Source: an uncultured Kangiella sp.
GTDB taxonomy: Bacteria > Pseudomonadota > Gammaproteobacteria > Enterobacterales > Kangiellaceae
Assembly: GCA_947498625.1 (NCBI GenBank)
Contig: CANMKR010000003.1
Location: forward strand, 1 to 64,000
Direction of reading: 5' to 3'
DNA length: 64,000 bases
Of this stretch, positions 39,203 to 47,284 are shown piece by piece. Below the pieces are notes generated by a model. It searched no databases. It was not told where the DNA came from and saw only the letters and a list, made by a program, of their open reading frames with translations. The position numbers and the translations under genes were made by a program. Each line of letters begins with the position of its first letter. The stretch's first letter is position 1.

Positions 39203-39232
39203 GCGGTATATATTAAAGATACCAGCTTATCC
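39197..39232. terminator. Long hairpin between the broken GGDEF gene and the Hcp-like gene
   Basis: GGATAAGC-GGTAT, a 9-nt loop, ATACC-a-GCTTATCC, a 13-bp stem with one bulge. It overlaps the GGDEF stop codon. There is no T-run, so it may be a transcript-end structure between convergent genes and not a classical intrinsic terminator. Confidence 0.45.
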
Positions 39233-39241
39233 CACTAAAGA

Positions 39242-39745
39242 TTATTTACAACGATTTGGCCTAATGGTTGCACTTATTGGAGTCTCAAAACTGCCATCAT
39301 TTCTCTGACGCGAATACTTATAAGTCGCTTCTTCAAAACTAAAAGTGATACTTTCGGCTAAGCGACTCTCTCCACGAGTACCAGTACTGGCGACTGAAGT
39401 CATAGCAAGGTTTTTAAACTCAATTTGGATATAGGGAAAACTGATTTCACCGATGGTTCTGACTGTTAAAGTGGCATTAGGGTAAGCAGCGCCATTGACC
39501 TGCCCCATCAATAATTGTGGAGATGCCTTATCCGCACTTTTAACTAAGGAAATGTCCTGCACACAAGTCGATCGTCCCTCACTAAAAGCACCCCAAGACC
39601 ATGAAAGAATATCGATTTCATCTCGATGATTATCATTTAAACTTTCGCCTTCAACACCTTCGATTTTCAAAAACATATTATTGGCGTAAGCCGGTAATTG
39701 AACAGTAGCGGTAACAACTATCAAAAGAAACATTTTCTTTAACAT
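39242..39745 (-). CDS. Exported Hcp-family (type VI tube-like) protein
   Basis: A 167-aa protein with a clear Sec signal peptide (cleavage near AYA|NN, residue 21). An Hcp fold segment follows: MFLKIEGVEGESLNDNHRDEIDILSWSWGA. True type VI Hcp tube proteins lack a signal peptide and are encoded with tss genes; none are here. It ends with IRPNRCK and has one internal Cys, so a single disulfide is possible. Ribosome-binding site AAGGAG, 6-7 nt spacing. Exported Hcp-like proteins are known in environmental proteobacteria, but their role is unclear. Confidence 0.7.
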   Translation of the reverse strand: MLKKMFLLIVVTATVQLPAYANNMFLKIEGVEGESLNDNHRDEIDILSWSWGAFSEGRSTCVQDISLVKSADKASPQLLMGQVNGAAYPNATLTVRTIGEISFPYIQIEFKNLAMTSVASTGTRGESRLAESITFSFEEATYKYSRQRNDGSFETPISATIRPNRCK

Positions 39746-39867
39746 AACAAACTCCTTTTTCGCTAATTGACTATCCTAAAATACACCTGCTAAAGAAAAA
39801 TAACCACTGTCATTTTTTTTTACGAAAATAGAGGACGCAAGCTGACTTTAGGCTCCCTTCAACATTA

Positions 39868-40347
39868 TTAAAAAAACAATGACAGCTTGGTCAAGGAAGC
39901 AACAAAGGCTAAGCTTGATAAAATCATGGCAAGAAACATAATTGGCTTGAGGGTCTTTTTCCTAAAGGCCACTAAATTATTATTGCAAGAGTCCAATGCC
40001 TTTCGCTCTTCTCCAATGCGTTTAAAGGCATAAGCTTTTTCTTTAGGTCGACTACTGGAGCCTACTATAGAAGAGAATTCTTGATTTAGAATTTCTTTTT
40101 GTTTTAAGTAGCCACGCTTCAAATAGAGCAGCCATAAAGACCAACTGCAAAATGCCAAAAGAGCTATAAGACTCGCAATAAAAAGGGTTATAACTAAAGG
40201 GGAAACACCTAAACTAGGTATCAACTCTTGATTGGTAAGTAGATAAATTGCGACTGAAATTAAAACTGTCATCATAAGAAAAGGGAATAATCTAAAAGAG
40301 CTTTTCTTATGGTTGTCGATAGAGCGTATGGGTATGTTAACAGGCAT
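39868..40347 (-). CDS. Unknown membrane protein with three hydrophobic segments
   Basis: I do not recognise this 159-aa protein. Hydrophobic segments lie at about 22-39, 50-74 and 133-155. Between them is a charged cytoplasmic-type stretch with KEKAYAFKRIGEERKALDSCNN that is likely helical. There is no signal peptide cleavage site and no catalytic motif. It is separate from both neighbours (122 bp and 132 bp gaps) and on the same strand as msrA. The coding bias looks ordinary and the frame is uninterrupted. Confidence 0.6.
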   Translation of the reverse strand: MPVNIPIRSIDNHKKSSFRLFPFLMMTVLISVAIYLLTNQELIPSLGVSPLVITLFIASLIALLAFCSWSLWLLYLKRGYLKQKEILNQEFSSIVGSSSRPKEKAYAFKRIGEERKALDSCNNNLVAFRKKTLKPIMFLAMILSSLAFVASLTKLSLFF

Positions 40348-40479
40348 TAATTTTGCTTACGTTAAAGACGTCCTAATTTTTCAAGCAAAAAACTATCACA
40401 TAAGCTGTCAATCTGATCAACAGTCAACAAACTATGCTTCTGATAATGTCGAACAGTTTTATTTTTTTAGACTACTAAT

Positions 40480-41313
40480 TCATGTTTTATGCAATAAATG
40501 TTGCCACTCCAGATGCCGCTGCAAATACCTGACGGTATAAGAACAAACCGGCTTAACTTTTAATGTCATCTTTTCTATTTCCGCCAAAGTCATTTTCATC
40601 AGGACCGAACCATAGCCCTTTCCTCTTAACTCTACCGGGACTTGAGTGTAATCCAAAGATAGGTAATCGCCATGATGACTATAACGCAGTAAAGCGAATT
40701 GCTTGGGCTCTAACTCTACCAAAAACTGCTCTTTGTCGGCTTGATGAATCACTCTAGGTAATTCAATCGCTTCATCTTGCACAAGTTTATCCGCATGTTT
40801 TTGGCGAAGTTTTGCTAGTTTAGGCTCAATGACAATGGAACAATATCTATTTTCAGTATTTCGAAGATAATAGTCCTGATGATAGTCTTCTGCAGGATAA
40901 AAGGTTTCTAGCTCAACTAATTCGGTAACAATTGGCTTTTCAAATAATGACGATAACTCCTCTATTAATTGAGAAGCGGCTTGTTGCTGAGCTTCAGAAT
41001 GGTACAAAATGATTGAACGATACTGAGTTCCGATATCTGCACCTTGTCCATCGCGTTGAGTTGGGTTATGGCTAGTCATAAAAACTTCCAGTAACTCTTT
41101 ATAACTGATTATGCTCGAATCAAAACTCACTTGAATAACTTCAGCATGACCCGTCTCACCTGAGCATACACTATTATAATTAGGCTTAGGATCATTCCCT
41201 CCAGCATAACCAGAGATGACCTTAGAAACACCTTTTAGTTTTTGGATAACGGCTTCAACACACCAAAAGCAGCCACCACCGAAAGTTGCCAGTTGCAATG
41301 TATCTGTTTTCAT
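40480..41313 (-). CDS. msrA: MsrA-GNAT fusion: peptide methionine sulfoxide reductase with C-terminal acetyltransferase-like domain
   Basis: A 277-aa protein. Residues 1-175 are MsrA, which reduces methionine-S-sulfoxide in proteins. The active-site Cys15 is in GGGCFWCVEA, with GETGHAEVIQV, IGTQYRSIILYH and DYHQDYY following. Residues 187-274 are a small GNAT-like domain of the YjdJ/COG2388 type, with the acetyl-CoA loop ELRGKGYGSVLM and a characteristic C257-SYTVRYLQRH. This fusion is not standard for MsrA. The ATG overlaps the mazG stop by 4 bp, so the gene is in the relA-mazG operon. Confidence 0.85.
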   Translation of the reverse strand: MKTDTLQLATFGGGCFWCVEAVIQKLKGVSKVISGYAGGNDPKPNYNSVCSGETGHAEVIQVSFDSSIISYKELLEVFMTSHNPTQRDGQGADIGTQYRSIILYHSEAQQQAASQLIEELSSLFEKPIVTELVELETFYPAEDYHQDYYLRNTENRYCSIVIEPKLAKLRQKHADKLVQDEAIELPRVIHQADKEQFLVELEPKQFALLRYSHHGDYLSLDYTQVPVELRGKGYGSVLMKMTLAEIEKMTLKVKPVCSYTVRYLQRHLEWQHLLHKT

Positions 41314-42107
41314 TTCAAACGTCCTTTAGCTTCAAGCCATGCTGCTTCTAATGTATCAAGAGACGCCTTGCCCACCGATAAGTTACGTTTAGATAGAATT
41401 AACTCAAGTTCTCTAAAGCGCAGTTCAAATTTTTTATTCGACTTCCTTAATGCCGTCTCAGCATCAAATTGCAAATGACGGGATAAGTTCACTACCGCAA
41501 ACAATAAGTCACCAACTTCCTCTTCTGTATTGGCAAGATCTTTATTTGCAATGGCTTCTTTTAATTCAGTAATTTCTTCTTCGACCTTATCAAAAACACC
41601 GTCAATATTTTGCCAATCAAAACCATGGCGGCCAACTCGCTTCTGAATTTTTTGTGCTATAGAAAGAGATGGAAAGCCTTTTGGTAAGTGATCCAACAAG
41701 CTTTGATTAGCTGCATCTTTCTGTTGACGCTCTAATTGTTTTTGTTGTTCCCAGTTCCGCTTTAACTCTTTGTCTGAAATATATTCTTGCTCAGCAAAAA
41801 CATGCGGGTGTCGGCGCTCTAATTTCTCCGCCATTGTTCCGGCAATCGATTCAAAATCAAAACGTCCTTCTTCTTGCCCTATTTGAGCGTAAAATACCAC
41901 CTGGAATAGTAGATCACCCAGCTCACCATGTAACTCATCAAAATCGCCTTGTTCTATAGCATCTGCGACTTCATAAGCTTCTTCCAAAGTATAAGGCACG
42001 ATTGTTTTATAGGTCTGTTTACGATCCCATGGGCAACCTGTTTCAGGATCACGTAATGCTTGCATGATTTGCAATAGCCGTTGAGTATTTGGAAGCTTGT
42101 TATCCAT
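41310..42107 (-). CDS. mazG: Nucleoside triphosphate pyrophosphohydrolase
   Basis: MazG hydrolyses NTPs and dNTPs and in E. coli lowers (p)ppGpp during starvation. The 265-aa product has tandem MazG domains: CPWDRKQTYKTIVPYTLEEAYE with GELGDLLFQVVFYAQ, then FDKVEEEITELKEAI with EEVGDLLFAVVNLSRHL. I start at the ATG at 42107; a GTG three bases earlier would overlap the relA stop. It is the usual relA-mazG pair. Confidence 0.94.
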   Translation of the reverse strand: MDNKLPNTQRLLQIMQALRDPETGCPWDRKQTYKTIVPYTLEEAYEVADAIEQGDFDELHGELGDLLFQVVFYAQIGQEEGRFDFESIAGTMAEKLERRHPHVFAEQEYISDKELKRNWEQQKQLERQQKDAANQSLLDHLPKGFPSLSIAQKIQKRVGRHGFDWQNIDGVFDKVEEEITELKEAIANKDLANTEEEVGDLLFAVVNLSRHLQFDAETALRKSNKKFELRFRELELILSKRNLSVGKASLDTLEAAWLEAKGRLK

Positions 42108-42109
42108 CA

Positions 42110-44332
42110 CTAACCACGAAACCGCTTTACTTCAAAAATATTCGGTAATTGCTTTAACAAACTCAATATCCGCTGTAAGTCATCAGAGGCAGCTAATTCC
42201 ACTTCTAAATTGATATGCACTTGCTCTTTATTTTTGTGAGTAGTCATATCAGTAATAGCCGCACCTTCATTTGATAAAACTGTAGTAATGTCTTTTAATA
42301 AACCACGACGGTCAAAGGCGAGAATTCTTAAATCTACTGCATAAGTATTGGCTGAATCACCCTCCCAATTCACTTCAATAATCCGCTCTGGTTTTTGTTG
42401 CACCGCTTTTTTTGCATGCACACACTCTTTGCGATGAATAACAATTCCGCGGCCTTGCGTAATGTAACCAATAATTGATTCTCCAGGCACTGGTTTACAG
42501 CATTTGGCAATATTAGTTAACAAATCATCGACACCCGATACCGATATATCGGACATGGATTTACGCTTACTTTTCTTACGAATTGATGGCGAAATATCCT
42601 GCAACTTCTCTTCTTGCAGTGATTCTTTTTCAAACAATTCTCGTGCACGGTTTAACACCAGATTTATGCCTAAATCGCCAGTGCCAATTTTCGCTAACAA
42701 CTCAACTTCTGCAGCCAAATGTAACCGTGACGCCAGTTCAGAATAATCGGCATCTTTAATACCAATTCGTGACAACTCTTTTTCTAATAAAGCACGTCCG
42801 GCATTAGCATTGTCTTCTTTATTAAGCTTATTAAACCACTGATTAATTTTATGACGAGTTCTTGTGGCAGCGATATAACCATTGTAAGGCACCAACCAAT
42901 CACGACTTGGCGCTTCATCTTTTTTGGTCATAATTTCTATAACGTCACCGCCTTGAACTTGATAAGTTAAAGGAACAATCCGACCACTCACTTTTGCCCC
43001 GATGCAGCGGTGCCCCACAGAAGTATGCACCCGATAAGCAAAATCAATGGGTGTTGAGCCTGCTGGCAAATCCACAACCTTACCACCTGGAGTAAAAGTA
43101 AATACGCGATCTTCTGCAACCGAGGTTTGGAATTCATCCATTAATTCATCAGGATTGGCATCGGCCAATTCTGATTGCCACTCCAGCAGCTGACGCATCC
43201 AAGCAATCTTTTCATCGACCCCTGCTCTAGCTAGGTTCGCACCTTCTTTATATGCCCAATGCGCCGCAATACCTTTTTCTGCTTCCTCATGCATCTGGAA
43301 GGTTCGGATCTGAATTTCTAAAACCTTACCTTCAGGACCTAATACTGCTGTATGAATCGAGCTATAACCATTTTCTTTAGGAGTCGCTACGTAATCATCA
43401 AATTCTTTGGGGATATGTTGCCACTCGCCATGCACAATCCCGAGAGCGCCATAACAATCTTGGACTTTTTCCACTAGAATTCGAACTGCTCGAACATCAT
43501 AGATTTCTTCAAAAGGTAAATTCTTGCGCTGCATCTTCTTCCAGATGCTATAGATATGTTTTACCCGACCAGAAACTTCACCTTTAATATTTTCAGCTTT
43601 GATCTTATCCGTTAACAGCTGAATAACGTCTTCAATATACTTCTCTCGAGCAACTCGCTTTTCTTTTAAACTTTTAGCAATTTTTTTATAGGTCTCAGGC
43701 TCAAGATAACGAAAAGCAAAATCCTCTAACTCCCACTTTAACTGACCAATGCCCAAGCGATTGGCTAAAGGGGCAAAAATATTTTTAGTTTCTTTGGCAA
43801 AAGAAATTTGTAATTCTCGGCTGGAATTTTTGATATGGCGCAAAGAGATCACGCGATCCGCAAGCTTCAATAACACTACTCGTGCATCATCCACCATCGC
43901 CAACAACATCTTACGTAAGCTTTCTATTTGCTGTGAATCCTGCTCCGCGCCTGTTTCTTGCTGCAGACTACGGATAGCCTCCATCTGACCAGCACCCTGC
44001 ACTAAATCAGCAACGGCTTTACCAATTTTCTCTTTAATGGTTACCACTTTAATTGAATTAGATATTACTGCCGGTAGTAATATTGCTGCTATCAAAGTAT
44101 CTGAGTCAGCATTGAAATGAGTCAAAACCTCAGCCAACTCCAAGCCCGCCGCAAATGTATTCAACTTCAAGTTAGGAGTCTTAGCTACATTCCTCTGCGC
44201 TAACTCCACCGCCAAAGCCATCTTCTTATTGGCCTTGCCCGTTAACTCCAACTGGTTTAAAGCAAGCCAAGCCTCAAATTCAAACTCACCCTTCTCCACC
44301 AACTCAAAAATATCGTGATCTTTACGCTTCAT
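42110..44332 (-). CDS. relA: Ribosome-associated (p)ppGpp synthetase RelA
   Basis: Makes (p)ppGpp when uncharged tRNA enters the ribosome. The 740-aa product has an N-terminal hydrolase-like domain without the HD catalytic pair: ADSDTLIAAILLP replaces the HD-motif region of SpoT. It is therefore a monofunctional synthetase. The synthetase domain has SGRVKHIYSIWKKM, YDVRAVRILV, PKENGYSSIHTAV and EIQIRTFQMHEEAEKG. A TGS domain (FTPGGKVVDLPAGSTPIDFAY), a zinc-finger-like region (IAKCCKPVPGE) and a C-terminal ACT/RRM domain follow. Its normal neighbour rlmD is separated by an inserted plus-strand gene and a palindrome. Confidence 0.96.
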   Translation of the reverse strand: MKRKDHDIFELVEKGEFEFEAWLALNQLELTGKANKKMALAVELAQRNVAKTPNLKLNTFAAGLELAEVLTHFNADSDTLIAAILLPAVISNSIKVVTIKEKIGKAVADLVQGAGQMEAIRSLQQETGAEQDSQQIESLRKMLLAMVDDARVVLLKLADRVISLRHIKNSSRELQISFAKETKNIFAPLANRLGIGQLKWELEDFAFRYLEPETYKKIAKSLKEKRVAREKYIEDVIQLLTDKIKAENIKGEVSGRVKHIYSIWKKMQRKNLPFEEIYDVRAVRILVEKVQDCYGALGIVHGEWQHIPKEFDDYVATPKENGYSSIHTAVLGPEGKVLEIQIRTFQMHEEAEKGIAAHWAYKEGANLARAGVDEKIAWMRQLLEWQSELADANPDELMDEFQTSVAEDRVFTFTPGGKVVDLPAGSTPIDFAYRVHTSVGHRCIGAKVSGRIVPLTYQVQGGDVIEIMTKKDEAPSRDWLVPYNGYIAATRTRHKINQWFNKLNKEDNANAGRALLEKELSRIGIKDADYSELASRLHLAAEVELLAKIGTGDLGINLVLNRARELFEKESLQEEKLQDISPSIRKKSKRKSMSDISVSGVDDLLTNIAKCCKPVPGESIIGYITQGRGIVIHRKECVHAKKAVQQKPERIIEVNWEGDSANTYAVDLRILAFDRRGLLKDITTVLSNEGAAITDMTTHKNKEQVHINLEVELAASDDLQRILSLLKQLPNIFEVKRFRG

Positions 44333-44461
44333 CGCCTAAATAACTGTAATTATAGAAATGATTACTAGAACAGATGTTTTAACAAATAAATTAACCGTTG
44401 AATATATAAAAATGTAATAAGATAATATTACTTATAATTGAAATCATTATCTTTCAGAAAC

Positions 44462-44938
44462 ATGTATCGAAATACTGAGCTCACAATTAAGTTTTCATCT
44501 AATTTGAATATCAATGACATTCATCAGGCTTTGGCAATAGCACTCGAGTTTCCAGAGTTTTATGGAGCAAATTGGGATGCATTTAATGATTGCATCAACG
44601 ATGATAAGTTATCTAATCCACCTGAAACTTTGATTATAAAAGGGTGGGACCACTTTATTAACAAGTACCCTATCGATGCTAAGACTTTCACATCTACAAT
44701 ATCAAAGCGAAACGATACCAAAAAGCCAATGACAGTATTCGTGTCCCCAAGATCTTGCCCTTGCTGTAATCAGCTTACTTTATCCGACTGGATTGAAGGT
44801 TCGTATGAAATGTGCTCTATATGTGGGTGGGAGGATGATCCTGTTCAATCTAAGAACCCTACACTTAGAGGTGGAGCGAATACTAAGTCTCTCGAAGAAG
44901 CAAAAAAACACTGGAATAAAAAAAGTCATAAAAGCTAA
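44462..44938 (+). CDS. Barstar-like domain fused to CPCC cysteine-rich domain (putative immunity protein)
   Basis: A 158-aa protein from the ATG at 44462; an in-frame TTG at 44438 is possible. Residues about 5-95 look like barstar, the barnase inhibitor: FPEFYGANWDAFNDC at 30-44 matches the family's ribonuclease-binding helix. Residues 99-155 are a CPCC cysteine-rich domain with C99-P-C-C102 and C118-xx-C121-GWEDD, likely metal-binding, ending in GGANTKSLEEAKKHW. Both families occur as immunity proteins in polymorphic toxin systems. No toxin is adjacent. It is on the opposite strand inside the conserved rlmD-relA pair, which suggests insertion. Confidence 0.8.
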   Translation: MYRNTELTIKFSSNLNINDIHQALAIALEFPEFYGANWDAFNDCINDDKLSNPPETLIIKGWDHFINKYPIDAKTFTSTISKRNDTKKPMTVFVSPRSCPCCNQLTLSDWIEGSYEMCSICGWEDDPVQSKNPTLRGGANTKSLEEAKKHWNKKSHKS

Positions 44939-44961
44939 GTATAACTAGCCAAGAAAAGTCG

Positions 44962-45069
44962 ATAAATTTCTTCGAGTACAAGGCAGAAGTTGTTGATGAA
45001 GCGGAGGTTACCTTTAGGGTAATCGAGCATTCAACAACAGCTTCTAACGCAGTAATCGGAAAATTTAGC
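44962..45069. repeat. Approx. 108-bp imperfect palindrome at the rlmD 3' end
   Basis: Nested inverted arms run from TAAATTT at the left to AAATTTAG at the right. Inner arms are GCAGAAG/CTTCTAACGC, then TTGTTGA/TCAACAA, with an apex GGTTACC-TTTA-GGGTAATC. It extends into the stop codon of rlmD. It looks like a folded intergenic repeat (REP- or MITE-like) that may have come with the barstar-CPCC gene. It may also serve as the transcript end. Confidence 0.6.
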
Positions 45070-46399
45070 CCTTTTCAAATAGGGCGATGGATTCTGTATG
45101 GCTTGTATGCGGAAACATATCCATAACTCCCGCTTTCACTAATTTATACCCCTTTTCTTTCAACTCACCAGCATCTCTAGCCAAAGTAGCAGGATTACAA
45201 GAAACGTAAACAATCCGTTCTGGGTTAAAGCGCGCAATATTTTGCACCACATCCAATGCACCGCTTCTTGGCGGATCGATAAGGACTTTATTAAAGCCTT
45301 GTTGTGCCCAATCTTCACCAGTAAAGTCATCTTGCAAATTAGTGGCATAGAACTCCACATTATCTAAACCATTGTGCTTAGCATTCATACCGCCTCGTTC
45401 GACCATGGCATCAGACCCTTCTACACCAATAACATTTTTTGCAACTTTTGCTAATGGAATCGTGAAGTTACCCAGTCCACAGAATAGATCTAATATGCGG
45501 TCTTCATCTTTTGGCTCTAACCAATCAATCGCTTTTTTAACCATCTGTTGATTGATGCTGGCATTAACTTGGGTAAAATCCATTGGATGAAACAATAATT
45601 CCACTTCAAAGGCATCAATTTTATAGGATAACCACTCACGATCATCTGGCCCATATAGAAGGTGTACCGTATCAGGACCTTTAGGCTGCAGGTAAATATA
45701 CAAATTATGTTCTTGCCCAAAAGCTGTCCATAACTCTTTATCTTTGTCTGAGAGCTCTTCTAAATGACGAACCACCAGTGCAACTTGCTCATCACCCATA
45801 GCAACTTCAAGTTGCGCTGTTTTATTATTGGTATCCAGTTCGGAAATCATGTCACGTAGCGGACGAATGATTGCCCCGACTCTTTGGTCAAGTACTGCAC
45901 AAGATTCAATTTGGGCCAAGAAATTACTTTTCTTTTCACGAAAGCCTACTAATGCCCCGCCTTTTTTGGGAACAAATTTAACGCCTAAACGCGCTTTACG
46001 GCGATAACCTAAAACCTCAGCTTGCATGGGTTCTACAAGTTCATAATCCTCAGCGGCTCCAAAATGCTTTAGTTGCTCGACTAAGACTGATTGCTTGTGA
46101 GCAATTTGTGCGGGGTTGGCCATATGCTGCAAACTACAGCCACCACAGATTTCAGCATGAGCACAAGGCGGAGTGACGCGCTGACTAGATGCTTGATGAA
46201 TTTCAGTAGCAATGGCTTCGTCAAATTTGCCGCGTTTTTCTGTGTATATAAAGTCAACCTCTTCACCTAGCAATGCATTGTCAACAAAGGTGGTTTTACC
46301 ATCAATGGAACAGATACCGCGGCCTTCGTGGGAAAAAGCATGAATGTTAGCAGTTACGGGATCTTTGGGTAATGGTTTTCTGCGGCGACGTCTTGCCAT
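45065..46399 (-). CDS. rlmD: 23S rRNA (uracil(1939)-C(5))-methyltransferase
   Basis: RlmD (RumA) methylates U1939 of 23S rRNA. The 444-aa product has an N-terminal TRAM domain and iron-sulfur cysteines C79, C85 and C88 in PPCAHAEICGGCSL with a later Cys. The SAM-binding region reads ILDLFCGLGNFTIPLA, followed by DPPRSG and the catalytic Cys in VYVSCNPATLARD. The basic N-terminus (MARRRRRK) is notable. It follows the exonuclease gene by 34 bp and is divergent from the barA block, as in E. coli. Confidence 0.95.
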   Translation of the reverse strand: MARRRRRKPLPKDPVTANIHAFSHEGRGICSIDGKTTFVDNALLGEEVDFIYTEKRGKFDEAIATEIHQASSQRVTPPCAHAEICGGCSLQHMANPAQIAHKQSVLVEQLKHFGAAEDYELVEPMQAEVLGYRRKARLGVKFVPKKGGALVGFREKKSNFLAQIESCAVLDQRVGAIIRPLRDMISELDTNNKTAQLEVAMGDEQVALVVRHLEELSDKDKELWTAFGQEHNLYIYLQPKGPDTVHLLYGPDDREWLSYKIDAFEVELLFHPMDFTQVNASINQQMVKKAIDWLEPKDEDRILDLFCGLGNFTIPLAKVAKNVIGVEGSDAMVERGGMNAKHNGLDNVEFYATNLQDDFTGEDWAQQGFNKVLIDPPRSGALDVVQNIARFNPERIVYVSCNPATLARDAGELKEKGYKLVKAGVMDMFPHTSHTESIALFEKG

Positions 46400-46433
46400 A
46401 ATCTATCTCTGAATTATTAATGATGTTAAACGA

Positions 46434-47216
46434 TTATTTCCAAGCTTCTAAAAACTCTTTGAAATGGTCTTTATTGTCATGGTTAAGAGACTCTTCACGC
46501 AAATAATCTCTAAGCTTTTGCGTTTCCAGTTCATAATCGTCCATGCTTAAATTGCCGCGCATTATCTCAAAACGCAGATAAACAAGATAGGTATTTAATA
46601 CATCAGTTTCGCAATAATCTCGAATTGCTTTGATGTTTCCCTGGTTGTAGGTTTCCCAAACTTTAGCGCCACTCATGCCCATTTTGCCTGGATAACCTAA
46701 CATTGAAGCCAGTTTATCGAGCGGCGCATTAGCCCGGCCGTTATACAGTGCCAATAAATCCATTAAATCAGTATGCCTAGCTTGATAACGGTTCAGGTAG
46801 TTGTTCCACTTAAATTGACTATCAATCTCACCTTGATCCCAATACTTCTGGGCCACAACATTATGCTTCATGGCACGATAATGCAGCACAGGTAGATCAA
46901 AGCCAGAACCGTTCCATGACACTAGTGTTGGAGTGAAGCGCTCTATACCATCAAAAAAGCGTTGGATAATTTCTTTTTCATCAGCATTCTCATCACCTAA
47001 AGTCCAAACCTTGACCTTATCGCCATAGCGAAAAACGGCAGAAATAGCGACGACTTTATGCAAATACAAAGGCTGAAATGCGGTGCCCGATTGCTGGTAA
47101 CGCATATGCTCCATTGCTGAAACCACATCCTCATCAGACAGCCCCTCAAAATCATTAAGAACTCTGCCAGCTTCAAAGTCAGGAATCGTTTCAATATCGA
47201 ATACAAAAATGTTCAT
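46434..47216 (-). CDS. PolB-like 3'-5' exonuclease
   Basis: A DEDDy-type nuclease related to the proofreading domain of DNA polymerase B, 260 aa from the ATG at 47216 (MNIFVFDIETIPD). Exo I is FDIETIPD, Exo II SWNGSGFDLPVL and Exo III YCETDVLNTY, so all four metal-binding acidic residues and the tyrosine are present. The longer frame adds 14 residues without family support. Substrate and biological role are not known for this group. It is cotranscribed with rlmD and divergent from the periplasmic-binding-protein gene. Confidence 0.85.
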   Translation of the reverse strand: MNIFVFDIETIPDFEAGRVLNDFEGLSDEDVVSAMEHMRYQQSGTAFQPLYLHKVVAISAVFRYGDKVKVWTLGDENADEKEIIQRFFDGIERFTPTLVSWNGSGFDLPVLHYRAMKHNVVAQKYWDQGEIDSQFKWNNYLNRYQARHTDLMDLLALYNGRANAPLDKLASMLGYPGKMGMSGAKVWETYNQGNIKAIRDYCETDVLNTYLVYLRFEIMRGNLSMDDYELETQKLRDYLREESLNHDNKDHFKEFLEAWK

Positions 47217-47284
47217 ATGCTCAGCCTTATAGCGCACTTGCGTCCTTTTAGATTGCAAGGTAGATTAGGATACTAAATAAAAAT

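Noticed and set aside
39242-39745. Part of a type VI secretion system
   Set aside because: Only a signal-peptide-bearing Hcp-like protein is present; no sheath, baseplate, VgrG or ClpV genes lie in the window.
44940-45070. Integron attC site beside the barstar-CPCC gene
   Set aside because: The palindrome is attC-like in size, but I find no correct pair of RYYYAAC and GTTRRRY core sites, and no second cassette or integrase.
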